DNA of 64,000 nucleotides from JAGVSR01 sp963778225 (GCA_963778225.1 CAVZTR010000009.1:97673-161672), one strand, 5' to 3'. Positions 7,355 through 16,273 are shown, counted from the first letter of the stretch. Made by a program: numbers and translations. Notes: a model not told the origin generated them from the letters alone.

Positions 7355-9721
7355 ATGACGTCGAATAAACCTCCGCGACGGCCCGCCCAACCGCCGAGCC
7401 TCGGCGCCTATCGTCCTAGCGCGGAAGTCGATCCTCGCGCCGCGCGGCCGGGACAGGACTTCGGGCCCCCGCCGAGCCATGGCCAGCAGCCCAATTATCG
7501 TCCCGCTCCGCCACCGCCCGGCTACAGACCGCCGCCCGGTGGACGCATGCCGCCTCCGCCTCCGGCGGCCCGCTATCGTTCCGGTCCACCGGATGACGAC
7601 GGCGGCTCAGGCATCCTGAAGATCCTGGCCGTCATTCTGCTGGTGGTGGTGGGGCTTGCCGGCGCCGGAGCCGCCGCCCTCTACATCGCCGGACCTGCTG
7701 ATTTCGTTCGCGACCAGATCGTGCAGCGCGTCAAGAATGAGACGGGCCGCGATCTCGTCATTAAGGGCCCGACATCGTTCACGTTCTACCCGTCTCTCGG
7801 CGTCAGCATGTCGAACGTGTCGCTGTCCGCACCGCCCGGCATGACGGCCCCGCCGCTGATCACCATCAAGAGCCTCACCGCCAGCGTCGCGCTCATGCCG
7901 CTTCTGAAGCGCGAAGTCGAAGTGCAGGATGTGCGCCTCGAAGAGCCCGTGCTCAGTCTCCAAGTCGATGCCGGCGGCCGCAAGAGTTGGGAATTTGCCG
8001 CCGCACTCCCGCAGCAAGCAAAAATCCGCTTTGCCCAGGCGGCACCCGATCCCGGCATCGTCTCGGATGCTCCGGCTTCGCTCCCCGAAGGACGGTCCCC
8101 CACGCTGCAAAAACTCACACTCGGCGATGTGCGCATCACGCGCGGCACCGTTCTCTATTCCGACCTGCGCACCAATGCCGTCGAGACAGCCTCCGGCATC
8201 GATCTCACGATCGCCGCGCCATCCCTCGACGGCACCGCCATGGTCGATGGCTCCTTCCGCTGGCGCAACAATACCCTCACCCTGACGAGCGAGATAACCT
8301 CTCCCAACGAAGTCCTGCGGTCCTCGTCGGCGCGCCTCATCGCGCACATCAAAGGCCAGCCTCTCGATCTTCGCTACGACGGCAACGTCCGCTTCAGCGA
8401 TGCCCCCGACCTTGATGGCAACCTCGCGCTGTCCTCGCCGTCGCTGCATCGCTTGCTGGCCTTCGCACAAAGGCAGCAGCCGGCCGAGACACCCGATCGA
8501 CCGCTGGCTGTCACCGGCAAGCTCTCCGCCGCCAACAACACGTGGACTTTAAGCGGCGCAACGGGGGCCGTAGACCGCACGAAAGGCACCGGCGACATCG
8601 CGGTGACCACAGGCGGCGCTCGCCCGATCTTGAAAGCCAACCTCAAGTTCGCCGAACTCGACCTCAACGCCATCCTGGGCGCGCCATCCGCGACATCGCC
8701 ACCACCAGAGCCCGCCCCCGCGACGCAGCCGGCCGAGAAACCGGCAACACCGGAAACTCCGCAGTCGATCGAAGACATTCTGAAAGCCAACCCGCCGGCG
8801 ACCGGACCTCAAGTTCGCGGCTTCGCGCAGCGCTCCGGCTGGAGCACGGAAGCATACGACTTCTCGCTCCTCAACGTCGTCGACGCAGACGCTCGCCTCA
8901 CCGTCGGCCGCCTCTTCTACAAAGAGATCAAAGTCGGCCAGTCGAACGTTGCAGCGAGCCTCAAGGCCGGCGTCCTCCGGGTCGACTTCAGCGACGTCCA
9001 GCTTTACGGCGGCCGCGGCAAAGGCCTCGTCGCCATCGACGCCTCCGACCTCGCCTACCCGCGCATCACGACGAATGTCGCGCTCGAGGGCGTCGAAGGC
9101 CTGCCGCTCCTGAAAGACGCCGCCGACCTCGACTGGCTCGCTGGCAAAGCCAAGATCGCCGCCGGTGTCACCGGGCAGGGCAAAACGCAAGCGGCCATCA
9201 TGAACTCCCTTGGCGGCAGCGCCGACATCGCCTTCAACGACGGCGCCATCGTCGGCATCAACATACCGGGCCTGTTGCGCAACATCGGCCAGGGCAAACT
9301 CGGCGGCCTCTCCTCATCACCGACTGAGAAGACCGACTTCAGCTCAATGACCTCGAGCTGGGCCATCAACAATGGCGTTGCCCGCAACTCCGACCTGAAG
9401 CTCGTCGGCCCCCTGATCCGCGTCACCGGCGAAGGCGCGGTCAAGCTCGGCGACCGCTCCATCGATTACACGCTGAAGCCGAAGATCGTCGCCGACGCCC
9501 GCGGCCAAGGCGGCGCGATCGACATCGGCGGTTTGGAAATCCCGCTGAAAGTCCAGGGTCCCTGGGAAAAGCCGAAGTTCGCGCCCGATCTTGGCGGTGT
9601 CCTCAAAGACCCGAACAAAGCGGTCGAAACCATCAAGGAGATTGGCAAGCAGTTTAAAGGCAAGGATACGAAGGAAATCCTGCGCGGCTTGTTCGGCAAC
9701 GGCGGCGACGCTGCTCAATAA
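7355..9721 (+). CDS. AsmA family protein
   Basis: 788 residues from ATG 7355 (an upstream in-frame start at 7316 adds 13 residues without family likeness). The first 80 residues are a Pro/Arg-rich cytoplasmic tail, then one membrane segment (ILKILAVILLVVVGLAGAGAAALYIAG, about residues 86-110) and a long periplasmic beta-rich region. The AsmA start (DFVRDQIVQRVKNETGRDLVIKG) and C-terminal AsmA_2 region (AIMNSLGGSADIAFNDGAIVGINI, then LRNIGQGKLGG) are clear. AsmA-like proteins are thought to move lipids or affect outer-membrane assembly. The middle holds a Pro/Ala-rich linker around residues 450-480. No coupled neighbour indicates a specific role. Confidence 0.9.
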   Translation: MTSNKPPRRPAQPPSLGAYRPSAEVDPRAARPGQDFGPPPSHGQQPNYRPAPPPPGYRPPPGGRMPPPPPAARYRSGPPDDDGGSGILKILAVILLVVVGLAGAGAAALYIAGPADFVRDQIVQRVKNETGRDLVIKGPTSFTFYPSLGVSMSNVSLSAPPGMTAPPLITIKSLTASVALMPLLKREVEVQDVRLEEPVLSLQVDAGGRKSWEFAAALPQQAKIRFAQAAPDPGIVSDAPASLPEGRSPTLQKLTLGDVRITRGTVLYSDLRTNAVETASGIDLTIAAPSLDGTAMVDGSFRWRNNTLTLTSEITSPNEVLRSSSARLIAHIKGQPLDLRYDGNVRFSDAPDLDGNLALSSPSLHRLLAFAQRQQPAETPDRPLAVTGKLSAANNTWTLSGATGAVDRTKGTGDIAVTTGGARPILKANLKFAELDLNAILGAPSATSPPPEPAPATQPAEKPATPETPQSIEDILKANPPATGPQVRGFAQRSGWSTEAYDFSLLNVVDADARLTVGRLFYKEIKVGQSNVAASLKAGVLRVDFSDVQLYGGRGKGLVAIDASDLAYPRITTNVALEGVEGLPLLKDAADLDWLAGKAKIAAGVTGQGKTQAAIMNSLGGSADIAFNDGAIVGINIPGLLRNIGQGKLGGLSSSPTEKTDFSSMTSSWAINNGVARNSDLKLVGPLIRVTGEGAVKLGDRSIDYTLKPKIVADARGQGGAIDIGGLEIPLKVQGPWEKPKFAPDLGGVLKDPNKAVETIKEIGKQFKGKDTKEILRGLFGNGGDAAQ

Positions 9722-10037
9722 TCGCGCCCTCCGGCCGGCTCCGCGAAATCGGTCTCCAAACGCGTAAAAAACAACAAAAATATTCTGCACCGTAGACGGC
9801 AAAGTCTGCACTGCAATACGCGGGCTAACCCCTTGCAGATCCGCGTTAAGGTCCAGTGAAACGCATCCGCAATTTATTTTGCCCCTGGGGTCATTTTTTT
9901 CTTGCGCAGGGGGGGCACTGGCCTCATATGCACCCCTCTCCGTTCGTCCACCTGCCCCTAAGGTCAAGGAGCAATCCCCACACCCCTAAGGTAAGGAGCG
10001 GACGGGTTGAATCTATCTGCTGGTTGGGGAGGGTCAC
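9722..10037. other. Intergenic region upstream of the SpeD-fold gene (316 bases)
   Basis: No gene is supported. It holds a duplicated 17-18 base element (9955-9972 and 9983-9999) and the GGGGAGGG ribosome-binding site of the next gene at about 10026-10033. Confidence 0.55.
9955..9999 (+). repeat. Two direct copies of a CCCCTAAGGT-AAGGAGC element
   Basis: CCCCTAAGGTCAAGGAGC at 9955-9972 and CCCCTAAGGTAAGGAGC at 9983-9999, 28 bases apart and differing by one inserted C. They lie 39 bases upstream of the SpeD-fold start codon, in a position suitable for a regulator or a transcript leader. Function unknown. Confidence 0.6.
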
Positions 10038-10556
10038 ATGGCCTTTAATGACGCCCTCTTCCAATTGGGGATGGACTTGACTCGTTCAAGCCCCGCCCAA
10101 GAGGAAGAATTCGCTGTGGTAGCGCGCGATGAGCGCGTGGATTGCGGGACCGAAAGTTCCGATACCGTATCGCTGAAAACCGTCGCCATCGATCTGACTG
10201 GCGCCGGTGAAATCGGCACTGTCCGCGCTGTGCAGCGGGCCGTGGGACGCGCTCTTGCGTTCTCGCGCCTCTCTGTCACGTCGTCGGACCTGAAGCGTCA
10301 GCCCAAGACCGGCGCCGTCACCGGCACCGTGTCGTTCACTGGCGGCCGCATCGCCATCGAGGCCTGGCCCTCGACTGGCTATGTCGCAATCGACATCCAG
10401 GGCGTTCTGCGCCCCGAGATGGCACTCACGGCCTTCGCGGATGCCTTCAACGCTCGCGAAGCCGTCGTGAAAAAGCTGCGCCTTCCCACCGACGGCGCCC
10501 GCTTCAAGAAGCCGATCACCACCGTCCGCGGTTCAGTCGCCCGCAAGGCTGCCTGA
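10038..10556 (+). CDS. SpeD-fold protein lacking the AdoMet decarboxylase catalytic residues
   Basis: 172 residues. Residues 47-150 follow the AdoMet decarboxylase (SpeD) fold: TVAIDLTGAGEIG, TGAVTGTVSF, RIAIEAWPSTGYVAIDI, then an alpha segment ending KKLRLP. In active SpeD the pyruvoyl serine lies in a E-S-H-(L/I) motif, the catalytic His in the following IHS/IHT, and the Cys in the TCG motif after AIDV. Here these read G102-G103-R, I-E108-A and Q121-G-V, so all three catalytic positions are gone and self-cleavage is not possible. The first 45 residues (MAFNDALFQLGMDLTRSS...) are an extension with no counterpart in SpeD. A binding or regulatory role, perhaps linked to polyamines or AdoMet, is a guess. 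Confidence 0.7.
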   Translation: MAFNDALFQLGMDLTRSSPAQEEEFAVVARDERVDCGTESSDTVSLKTVAIDLTGAGEIGTVRAVQRAVGRALAFSRLSVTSSDLKRQPKTGAVTGTVSFTGGRIAIEAWPSTGYVAIDIQGVLRPEMALTAFADAFNAREAVVKKLRLPTDGARFKKPITTVRGSVARKAA

Positions 10557-10597
10557 TCCAGCCCCACACCGGCTTGCCGAGTGTGGGCCAAGCAAAC

Positions 10598-10627
10598 AGG
10601 CCGCGTCACGAAAGTGATGCGGCCTTT
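10598..10627 (+). terminator. Intrinsic terminator after the SpeD-fold gene
   Basis: GGCCGCGTCAC and GTGATGCGGCC form a stem with one mismatched pair around a GAAA loop, followed by TTTGTC. Confidence 0.75.
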
Positions 10628-10749
10628 GTCATAGCCGTGACAACCCCTTTGCTGGGAGCGTTTGCAAAGAGTCACTGTCGGAACAGCGCGCCCTCACATC
10701 CCCTGCCAGAGTGATCCCAACAACGGCTTCGAACCGAAGGATCACCGCC

Positions 10750-11172
10750 ATGATGCTCAAGTCTTTTGTCGCAACGGTCACCGCCGCCATCTTGGCATCG
10801 CTCCTCCTGACCGCTGCCGCCCACGCCGGATGCGGTGGGGGACACGGGGGCTATAGTGCCCGCACCAGCTACAGCACGGCCTCGCCAGCCTATGCCGCCA
10901 AGCTCCGCGCCAAGCGTGCTGCCGAGGCCCGCGCTATTGCAGCCGCCAAGCGTCAGAAGTCGATCGAGATCGCCAAAGCCCGCGCCGCTGCCAAGGCGAT
11001 CAAACTGGCCGATGCCTCCGAGGCAGCACCGGCGAAGGTAGAGACCGCAACGACCGCAACGAACGAAATGAAAGACGCCGACACGGTCGAAGTCGCAGCC
11101 ACGCCATCCGCCTGCCGCAGGTTCATCCCCGCCACCGGCACGACGGCCGAAGTCCCTTGTTCGGTCGAGTGA
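10750..11172 (+). CDS. Small secreted Ala/Lys-rich protein
   Basis: About 140 residues. The signal peptide (MMLKSFVATVTAAILASLLL, cleaved near AAAHA-G) is followed by a glycine-rich start, a highly charged helical Ala/Lys/Arg segment (about 45-90), and a short disulfide-like end CRRFIPATGTTAEVPC. A similar two-cysteine end closes the DUF2147 protein at 38740-39675. ATG 10750 is chosen because GAAGGAT lies about ten bases upstream; the next codon is also ATG. It is probably periplasmic. I do not recognise a named family and cannot assign a function. Confidence 0.72.
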   Translation: MMLKSFVATVTAAILASLLLTAAAHAGCGGGHGGYSARTSYSTASPAYAAKLRAKRAAEARAIAAAKRQKSIEIAKARAAAKAIKLADASEAAPAKVETATTATNEMKDADTVEVAATPSACRRFIPATGTTAEVPCSVE

Positions 11173-11272
11173 TACGTCTCCCCACTCAGCCAAGCAAACT
11201 AACAGCCGGAGAGCACACCCCTCTCCGGCAACTCCACATTCGTGAGCCACCCGGTTCAACTGCGAAGAAAAG

Positions 11273-12841
11273 CTACCCCCTACTCAACCCCTTCTTCTCC
11301 ATCTCCGCCAGATACTCCGCCCAGCGGCTCTCCTTCTCGCGGCCGAGGGTACGCAGGTAGTCCCACGTGAAAAGACCCGTATCGTGCTTGTCGTCGAACA
11401 CGATCCGCACCGCGTAATTGCCGATTGGACGCAGTTCGGAAATCCGCACGTTTTTCTTCCGCGCAACCGTCACGCGCTGCTCGGGCGAATGGCCCTGCAC
11501 TTCCGCCGATGGGCTCATCACGCGCAGCATCTCTGCCGGCAGGTCGAATTTTTCGCCGCCCTCGAACGCCACGTGCAGCACATCGCTGCCGGGCGACACC
11601 ATCAGATCGGGGGCCTTCTCCGCAGCCCCCGCCGCATTCTGCACCTCGCCCCAGACCTTGGCCGCGATCTCACGATAGATCAGCGCCTGCGGGCTATCCG
11701 GCGCGGTGGCGACAATCGGCCGGCCGCTGTCGGACCGCTCGCGGATTTCCATGTGCAGCGGCACACCGCCGAGGAACGGCAGCCCAAGCTTCTGCGCCTC
11801 CAGTTCCGCTCCGCCGTGTCCGAAGATGTCGCTGCGCGTCCCGCAGCTCGGGCACAGGAAGTAGCTCATGTTCTCGATGAGACCGAGCACCGGCACGTTG
11901 ACGCGCTGGAACATGGCGAGCCCCTTGCGCGCGTCGATCAGCGCCAGGTCCTGCGGTGTTGAAACAATCACCGCACCCGACAGCGGCACCTGCTGCGCCA
12001 TCGTCAGCTGCACGTCACCCGTGCCCGGCGGCATGTCGATGATGAGTGCGTCAAGCTCGCCCCACATCACTTCGCGCAGCATCTGGTTCAGCGCCTGCAC
12101 CACCATCGGCCCGCGCCACACGATCGGCGTGCCCTCGTCCACCATGAAGCCCATGGACATCGCTTTGAGCCCGTAGCCCTCCATAGGCCGCAGCTTGTTC
12201 TGCTCCGTCACGTGCGGCTTGCCGGATAAGCCCAGCAGTCGCGGCTGCGATGGCCCGTAGATGTCGGCATCCATGATGCCGGCCTTGAGCCCGATCGCGC
12301 GCAGTCCAAGCGCAAGGTTGACCGCCGTCGTCGATTTGCCGACACCGCCCTTGCCCGACGCCACCGCGATCAGATGCTTGATGCCGGGAATACCGAGCGG
12401 CTGATTCGCCGAACGCGGCGTGATCGTCGGCGCAGGCCCGGCTGGTGCCGCGCGCGCACCCGCCCCGTCACCGGTGGTCCCCTTTTCACGCGCTTCACGC
12501 ACACGCGGATGTTCCGTCACGTTGCTGGCGGCAGGAGCCGGCGACGCTGCCGCACGCGAGGGGAGCGGCGGAGGCGGCGGCGCGGACATTCCACCGCGTT
12601 CCGCCGTCAGCACGACGGTGGCGCCCGCCACGTCATCAAGACCGCTGACCACCTTTTCGGCGGCCTGCCGCAACGCCTCTAGCTCTTGCGCGCGATGCGC
12701 CGGGACAGTGATCGAGAAATAGACGCGATCATCCTTGATCAGCACCTCGGAGATGAGCCCCAGGTCGACCAGATTGCTCGTGAGGTCCGGCCCCTTGACG
12801 CGACGCAGCGCGTCCAGGACCTTGTTCTTATCGACTGCCAT
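11273..12841 (-). CDS. Mrp/ApbC-type P-loop ATPase with DUF59 head and DUF971 tail
   Basis: 522 residues. Domains in order: DUF59/MIP18-like (about 1-80, VKGPDLTSNLVDLGLISEVLI), a Pro/Ala-rich linker, the Mrp ATPase with deviant Walker A SGKGGVGKSTT (about 162-172) and the CPSC pair in MSYFLCPSCGTRSDIFG that bridges a Fe-S cluster between subunits, then DUF971 (about 420-510, RVMSPSAEVQGHSPEQ, NYAVRIVFDDKHDTGLFTWDYL). Mrp proteins carry and deliver Fe-S clusters. DUF59-Mrp-DUF971 is the architecture of plant chloroplast HCF101. ATG 12841 is chosen because AGGAG lies six bases upstream; a start at 12886 is unsupported. Monocistronic, convergent with the small secreted protein. Confidence 0.93.
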   Translation of the reverse strand: MAVDKNKVLDALRRVKGPDLTSNLVDLGLISEVLIKDDRVYFSITVPAHRAQELEALRQAAEKVVSGLDDVAGATVVLTAERGGMSAPPPPPLPSRAAASPAPAASNVTEHPRVREAREKGTTGDGAGARAAPAGPAPTITPRSANQPLGIPGIKHLIAVASGKGGVGKSTTAVNLALGLRAIGLKAGIMDADIYGPSQPRLLGLSGKPHVTEQNKLRPMEGYGLKAMSMGFMVDEGTPIVWRGPMVVQALNQMLREVMWGELDALIIDMPPGTGDVQLTMAQQVPLSGAVIVSTPQDLALIDARKGLAMFQRVNVPVLGLIENMSYFLCPSCGTRSDIFGHGGAELEAQKLGLPFLGGVPLHMEIRERSDSGRPIVATAPDSPQALIYREIAAKVWGEVQNAAGAAEKAPDLMVSPGSDVLHVAFEGGEKFDLPAEMLRVMSPSAEVQGHSPEQRVTVARKKNVRISELRPIGNYAVRIVFDDKHDTGLFTWDYLRTLGREKESRWAEYLAEMEKKGLSRG

Positions 12842-13054
12842 TCCATGCTCCTGGGATCGTCGGGGGGTAAGGCGGATCGCGCGCACTCTGAGAACGTGCG
12901 CCAGCGGACCCTGCCAAGAAGTGGCCGGATACTAGGAGAGGCCGCGCTGGAAGTCACCAAGGCTCACCTGTATACGAAAGCACCGGCGGGCCGGAAAACA
13001 AGGGTGCGGCAATCGGGGGGCGGCACCGGTGTGCCGATGGGAAACGGGGTAGGG

Positions 13055-13624
13055 ATGCAGGCACTACTCGGATTGAGCCGCGCGATCGATGCGGTGAATA
13101 CCTGGATCGGCCGGCACGTCGCTTGGCTGATTCTGATCGCCGCCATCATCAGCGCCGGCAATGCCATTATTCGCAAACTGTTCGACACCAGTTCCAATGC
13201 CTGGCTCGAGGTTCAGTGGTGGCTGTTCGGGCTAGCGTTCCTGCTCGCTGCTCCCTGGACGCTCAAGGACAACGACCACATCCGCATCGACATCGTCAGC
13301 GCGCAGCTCTCGCAGCGAACGCGCAACATCATCGAGGTCATCGGCCACGTCTTCTTCCTGCTGCCGACCGCAGCCCTCATCCTCTACACGTCCTACCATT
13401 ACGCCGCGATCTCGTGGCTCCAGAACGAGCAATCCAAAGACGCAGGCGGCTTGCCACAATGGCCGATCAAGGCGCTCATCCCGCTCGCGTTCGCGCTGCT
13501 GTTCGCGCAAGGCCTCTCCGAGCTGATCAAGCGCATCGCCATCATGCGTGGCGACATACCGGAGCCAAGGCCACAGGGCGGCTACCACGAAGCCGTGACG
13601 GCCGCCGTAGTACCTAAAGAATAG
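13055..13624 (+). CDS. TRAP transporter small membrane subunit (DctQ type)
   Basis: About 189 residues with four membrane segments (ARHVAWLILIAAIISAGNAIIRK-like text, EVQWWLFGLAFLLAAPWTLK, VIGHVFFLLPTAALILYTSYH, ALIPLAFALLFAQGLSELIKR). The DctQ hallmark W-L-E-x-Q-W-W-L-F-G is present. With the next gene it would form the membrane part of a sodium- or proton-driven uptake system for an organic acid or related anion. ATG 13055 (GGGGT upstream) gives a typical N-terminus; ATG 13037 is the alternative. The frame is open far upstream to 12686 but that part overlaps the Mrp gene and is not coding. Confidence 0.9.
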   Translation: MQALLGLSRAIDAVNTWIGRHVAWLILIAAIISAGNAIIRKLFDTSSNAWLEVQWWLFGLAFLLAAPWTLKDNDHIRIDIVSAQLSQRTRNIIEVIGHVFFLLPTAALILYTSYHYAAISWLQNEQSKDAGGLPQWPIKALIPLAFALLFAQGLSELIKRIAIMRGDIPEPRPQGGYHEAVTAAVVPKE

Positions 13625-13647
13625 CGCGAGCGGGGAAACGAACGATC

Positions 13648-15555
13648 ATGGCCGTCTTCCTCGCGCAGAACCTTGCGCCCTTCATGTTCGCGGCGCTCGT
13701 CGCGTTCCTGCTGCTCGGCTACCCGGTCGCCTTCTCGCTCGGCGCGGTGGGGCTGATGTTCTTCGTCGTCGGCGTCGAACTCGCCCCCTACTCCGATGGT
13801 GTCATCTCCCTCTCCTGGCCGCTGCTCAATTCCATGCCCGGCCGCATCTACGAAGTGATGCGCAACGACACGCTGCTTGCGATCCCCTTTTTCACATTCA
13901 TGGGGCTGATCCTTGAGCGCTCCGGCATGGCCGAGGACCTGCTGGAAACCATCGGCCAGCTGTTCGGCACCATCCGCGGCGGCCTCGCCTACGCCGTCAT
14001 ATTTGTCGGCGCCATGCTTGCCGCCACCACCGGCGTTGTCGCCGCCTCCGTCATTTCCATGGGCCTGATCTCCCTGCCCATCATGCTGCGCTACGGTTAC
14101 GACCGCCGCCTCGCCTCCGGCACCATTGCCGCCTCCGGAACACTTGCCCAGGTCATTCCGCCCTCGCTCGTTCTCATCGTGCTCGCCGATCAGCTCGGCC
14201 GCTCCGTCGATCAGTTGTACAAAGGCGCACTCTTGCCCGGCGTCATGCTCGCCTGCCTGTACGCGCTCTACGTTTTCGTTGTCTGCCGCATCAATCCCGC
14301 AGCCGGCCCCGGCTTACCGCCCGACGAAATCGCCCACCGCAAGCCCGACGGTTCGCGCGGCTTGATATCGCTCGGCGTCCTGGCAGCTCTCTCCGGCGGC
14401 GTGGCGACGGGAGTCCTCTGGAACTCCGGCTATGGCACCATGGAGTTCTTCATCCTTGTCCTCGCCGTCTCGATCCTGATCGCGCTCGCCGTCGCCCTGG
14501 TCAACAAACTGATCATCCGCCAGACCGGACGCGGCTTCCTCTCCCCGCTCGCCGAACGCGTCACGTTCGTCATGGTGCCGCCGCTGATGCTGATCTTCCT
14601 CGTGCTCGGCACCATCCTCATCGGCCTCGCCACGCCCACCGAAGGCGGCGCCATGGGCGCGGTCGGCGCGCTGCTTCTCGCCGGCATCAACCGCTATTCC
14701 AATCGCGAACCGCAGCGCCTCAACTGGAACATCGTCCGCCAAGCCACAGAGGCGACCGCCAAACTCTCCGCCTTCGTGATGTTCATTCTCATCGGCGCGC
14801 GCATTTTTTCGCTCACGTTCTATGGCGTGAACGGCCACATCTGGGTCGAGCACCTACTCACGTCGCTCCCCGGCGGCATGTACGGCTTCCTCATCGCCGT
14901 CATGATCCTGGTCTTCCTGCTCGCCTTCTTCCTGGATTTCTTCGAACTGGCCTTCATCCTCGTGCCCCTCCTCAAACCCGCCGCAGAATCCATTTTCCGA
15001 ACCGCGCCGGAAGCCGTCGCCATCGCGAAGTCCATGGGCTTTGCCGTCATCACAGCCAAAGACCCGAGCGGCGCCATCGTCGAAACCGTCGCCGACGTCT
15101 CCCCTTTCATCGTTTGGTTCGGCATCCTGCTCGCAGTCAATATGCAGACGAGCTTCATGCATCCACCGTTCGGCTTCGCGCTCTTCTACCTACGCTCAGT
15201 GGCACCAAAGGAACCCTACGCCGACAAGGTCACAGGCAAGATCACGCAGCCCGTCCTCACCTCCCAGATCTACTGGGGTGCGGTGCCCTATGTCGGCATT
15301 CAGCTTCTGATGGTCGCCGTTGTCATGGCGTTGCCGTGGATCGCGATGCACGCCCTCGTCAAGCCGCAACCGGCATCAACAGATCCAGCCGCCATCGAAC
15401 GCCCCACGACAGTAGCGCCCGGTGTGCCCATGTCCTCCGACGGTCGCTTCGCCCTCCCACCCACGCCACCGGCGATCGAGGGCGCTCCCCCCAGCACCTA
15501 CACCGGCGCCGGCGCTCCAACACTCGACATGCGCCAACTCCCGCGCTTCGACTGA
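13648..15555 (+). CDS. TRAP transporter large membrane subunit (DctM type)
   Basis: 635 residues, longer than the roughly 430 of standard DctM, with a central hydrophobic insertion and a hydrophilic Pro-rich tail of about 60 residues. It belongs to the long branch often annotated as mannitol/chloroaromatic-compound TRAP permeases. Recognisable stretches are LAIPFFTFMGLILERSGMAEDLL, SGTLAQVIPPSLVLIVLAD, LATPTEGGAMGAVGALLLA and MQTSFMHPPFGFALFYLR. It begins 23 bases after dctQ. No DctP-type periplasmic binding protein gene is in the window, so the substrate cannot be inferred and the partner is presumably encoded elsewhere. Confidence 0.92.
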   Translation: MAVFLAQNLAPFMFAALVAFLLLGYPVAFSLGAVGLMFFVVGVELAPYSDGVISLSWPLLNSMPGRIYEVMRNDTLLAIPFFTFMGLILERSGMAEDLLETIGQLFGTIRGGLAYAVIFVGAMLAATTGVVAASVISMGLISLPIMLRYGYDRRLASGTIAASGTLAQVIPPSLVLIVLADQLGRSVDQLYKGALLPGVMLACLYALYVFVVCRINPAAGPGLPPDEIAHRKPDGSRGLISLGVLAALSGGVATGVLWNSGYGTMEFFILVLAVSILIALAVALVNKLIIRQTGRGFLSPLAERVTFVMVPPLMLIFLVLGTILIGLATPTEGGAMGAVGALLLAGINRYSNREPQRLNWNIVRQATEATAKLSAFVMFILIGARIFSLTFYGVNGHIWVEHLLTSLPGGMYGFLIAVMILVFLLAFFLDFFELAFILVPLLKPAAESIFRTAPEAVAIAKSMGFAVITAKDPSGAIVETVADVSPFIVWFGILLAVNMQTSFMHPPFGFALFYLRSVAPKEPYADKVTGKITQPVLTSQIYWGAVPYVGIQLLMVAVVMALPWIAMHALVKPQPASTDPAAIERPTTVAPGVPMSSDGRFALPPTPPAIEGAPPSTYTGAGAPTLDMRQLPRFD

Positions 15556-15564
15556 ATACGACAA

Positions 15565-15593
15565 AGCCCTCTCCCACGCTGTGAGAGAGGGCT
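15565..15593. terminator. Hairpin between convergent dctM-type and GlcG-type genes
   Basis: AGCCCTCTC and GAGAGGGCT form a 9-base-pair stem around CCACGCTGTGA. No long T run follows on either strand, so its use as a terminator is inferred from its place between convergent genes. Confidence 0.55.
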
Positions 15594-15619
15594 CTGCTGT
15601 CGTAATCCGTCTCTGGCGT

Positions 15620-16054
15620 TTACGTCCGCCAGGGATGCGCCGGCACCTCCGAAACGCCGATCACCTTCACGCCCGCTTCCGCCACGATGTTGTCGTTCTC
15701 AACCGATGAGCCCGATACACCGATCGCACCGATCAGCACGCCATCCTTGTCCACGATCGGCAGCCCGCCCGGAAACGTGATCAGCCCATCGTTCGAATGC
15801 TCAATGCCGAACAACGGCCCGCCCGGCTGCGAAAGCTGTCCGATCAGACCCGTCGGCATGCCGAAGAACACCGCAGTCTTTGCTTTCTTGATCGCGATAT
15901 CGATCGATCCCACCCACGCATCGTCCATGCGATGGAACGCCTTTAAGTTGGCGCCGGAGTCCACCACGGCGATGCACATCTTGGTCTTTGTTTTCTCTGC
16001 AGCCTTGCGCGCTGCCAAAATGATGTTCTGGGCATCGTCGATCGTCACGTGCAT
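15620..16054 (-). CDS. GlcG/HbpS family heme-degrading-domain protein (DUF336)
   Basis: 144 residues of the GlcG/HbpS fold: IDDAQNIILAARKAAEKTKTKMCIAVVDSGANLKAFHRMDDAWVGSID-like order (helix, strand, the conserved V-D-x-G-x-L and D-A), then KKAKTAVFFGMPTG, GGLPIVDKDGVLIGAIGVSG and the C-terminal DNIVAEAGV. Members bind heme or small ligands and are often neighbours of oxidoreductases. ATG 16054 has AGGAAGAGGAA upstream and removes an unsupported 50-residue extension. It is divergent from the GMC oxidoreductase, with 219 bases between them, which suggests shared control. Confidence 0.88.
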   Translation of the reverse strand: MHVTIDDAQNIILAARKAAEKTKTKMCIAVVDSGANLKAFHRMDDAWVGSIDIAIKKAKTAVFFGMPTGLIGQLSQPGGPLFGIEHSNDGLITFPGGLPIVDKDGVLIGAIGVSGSSVENDNIVAEAGVKVIGVSEVPAHPWRT

Positions 16055-16273
16055 GGGCAGTTCCTCTTCCTTGAATGGGGCCGCATTGTTCAGCGTACGG
16101 CCGGGTGGCTTCCGGATGGAGACTACGCTTCTGTAGTCAACATGTCGAAACCGCAGATCCGTTCCGCATCCGTTGCGGCTCGGTAACGATGCTTGCGCCA
16201 ACATGAGAGGAGAGGGTGCGCCGCGCCGCCGAAGCGGATAATCCTATCGCCACACCAGGGGGAGACGTTAACC

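Noticed and set aside
12686..13054. Upstream extension of the DctQ-type frame
   Set aside because: It overlaps the start of the Mrp gene on the other strand, is rich in Arg, and precedes the normal DctQ start.
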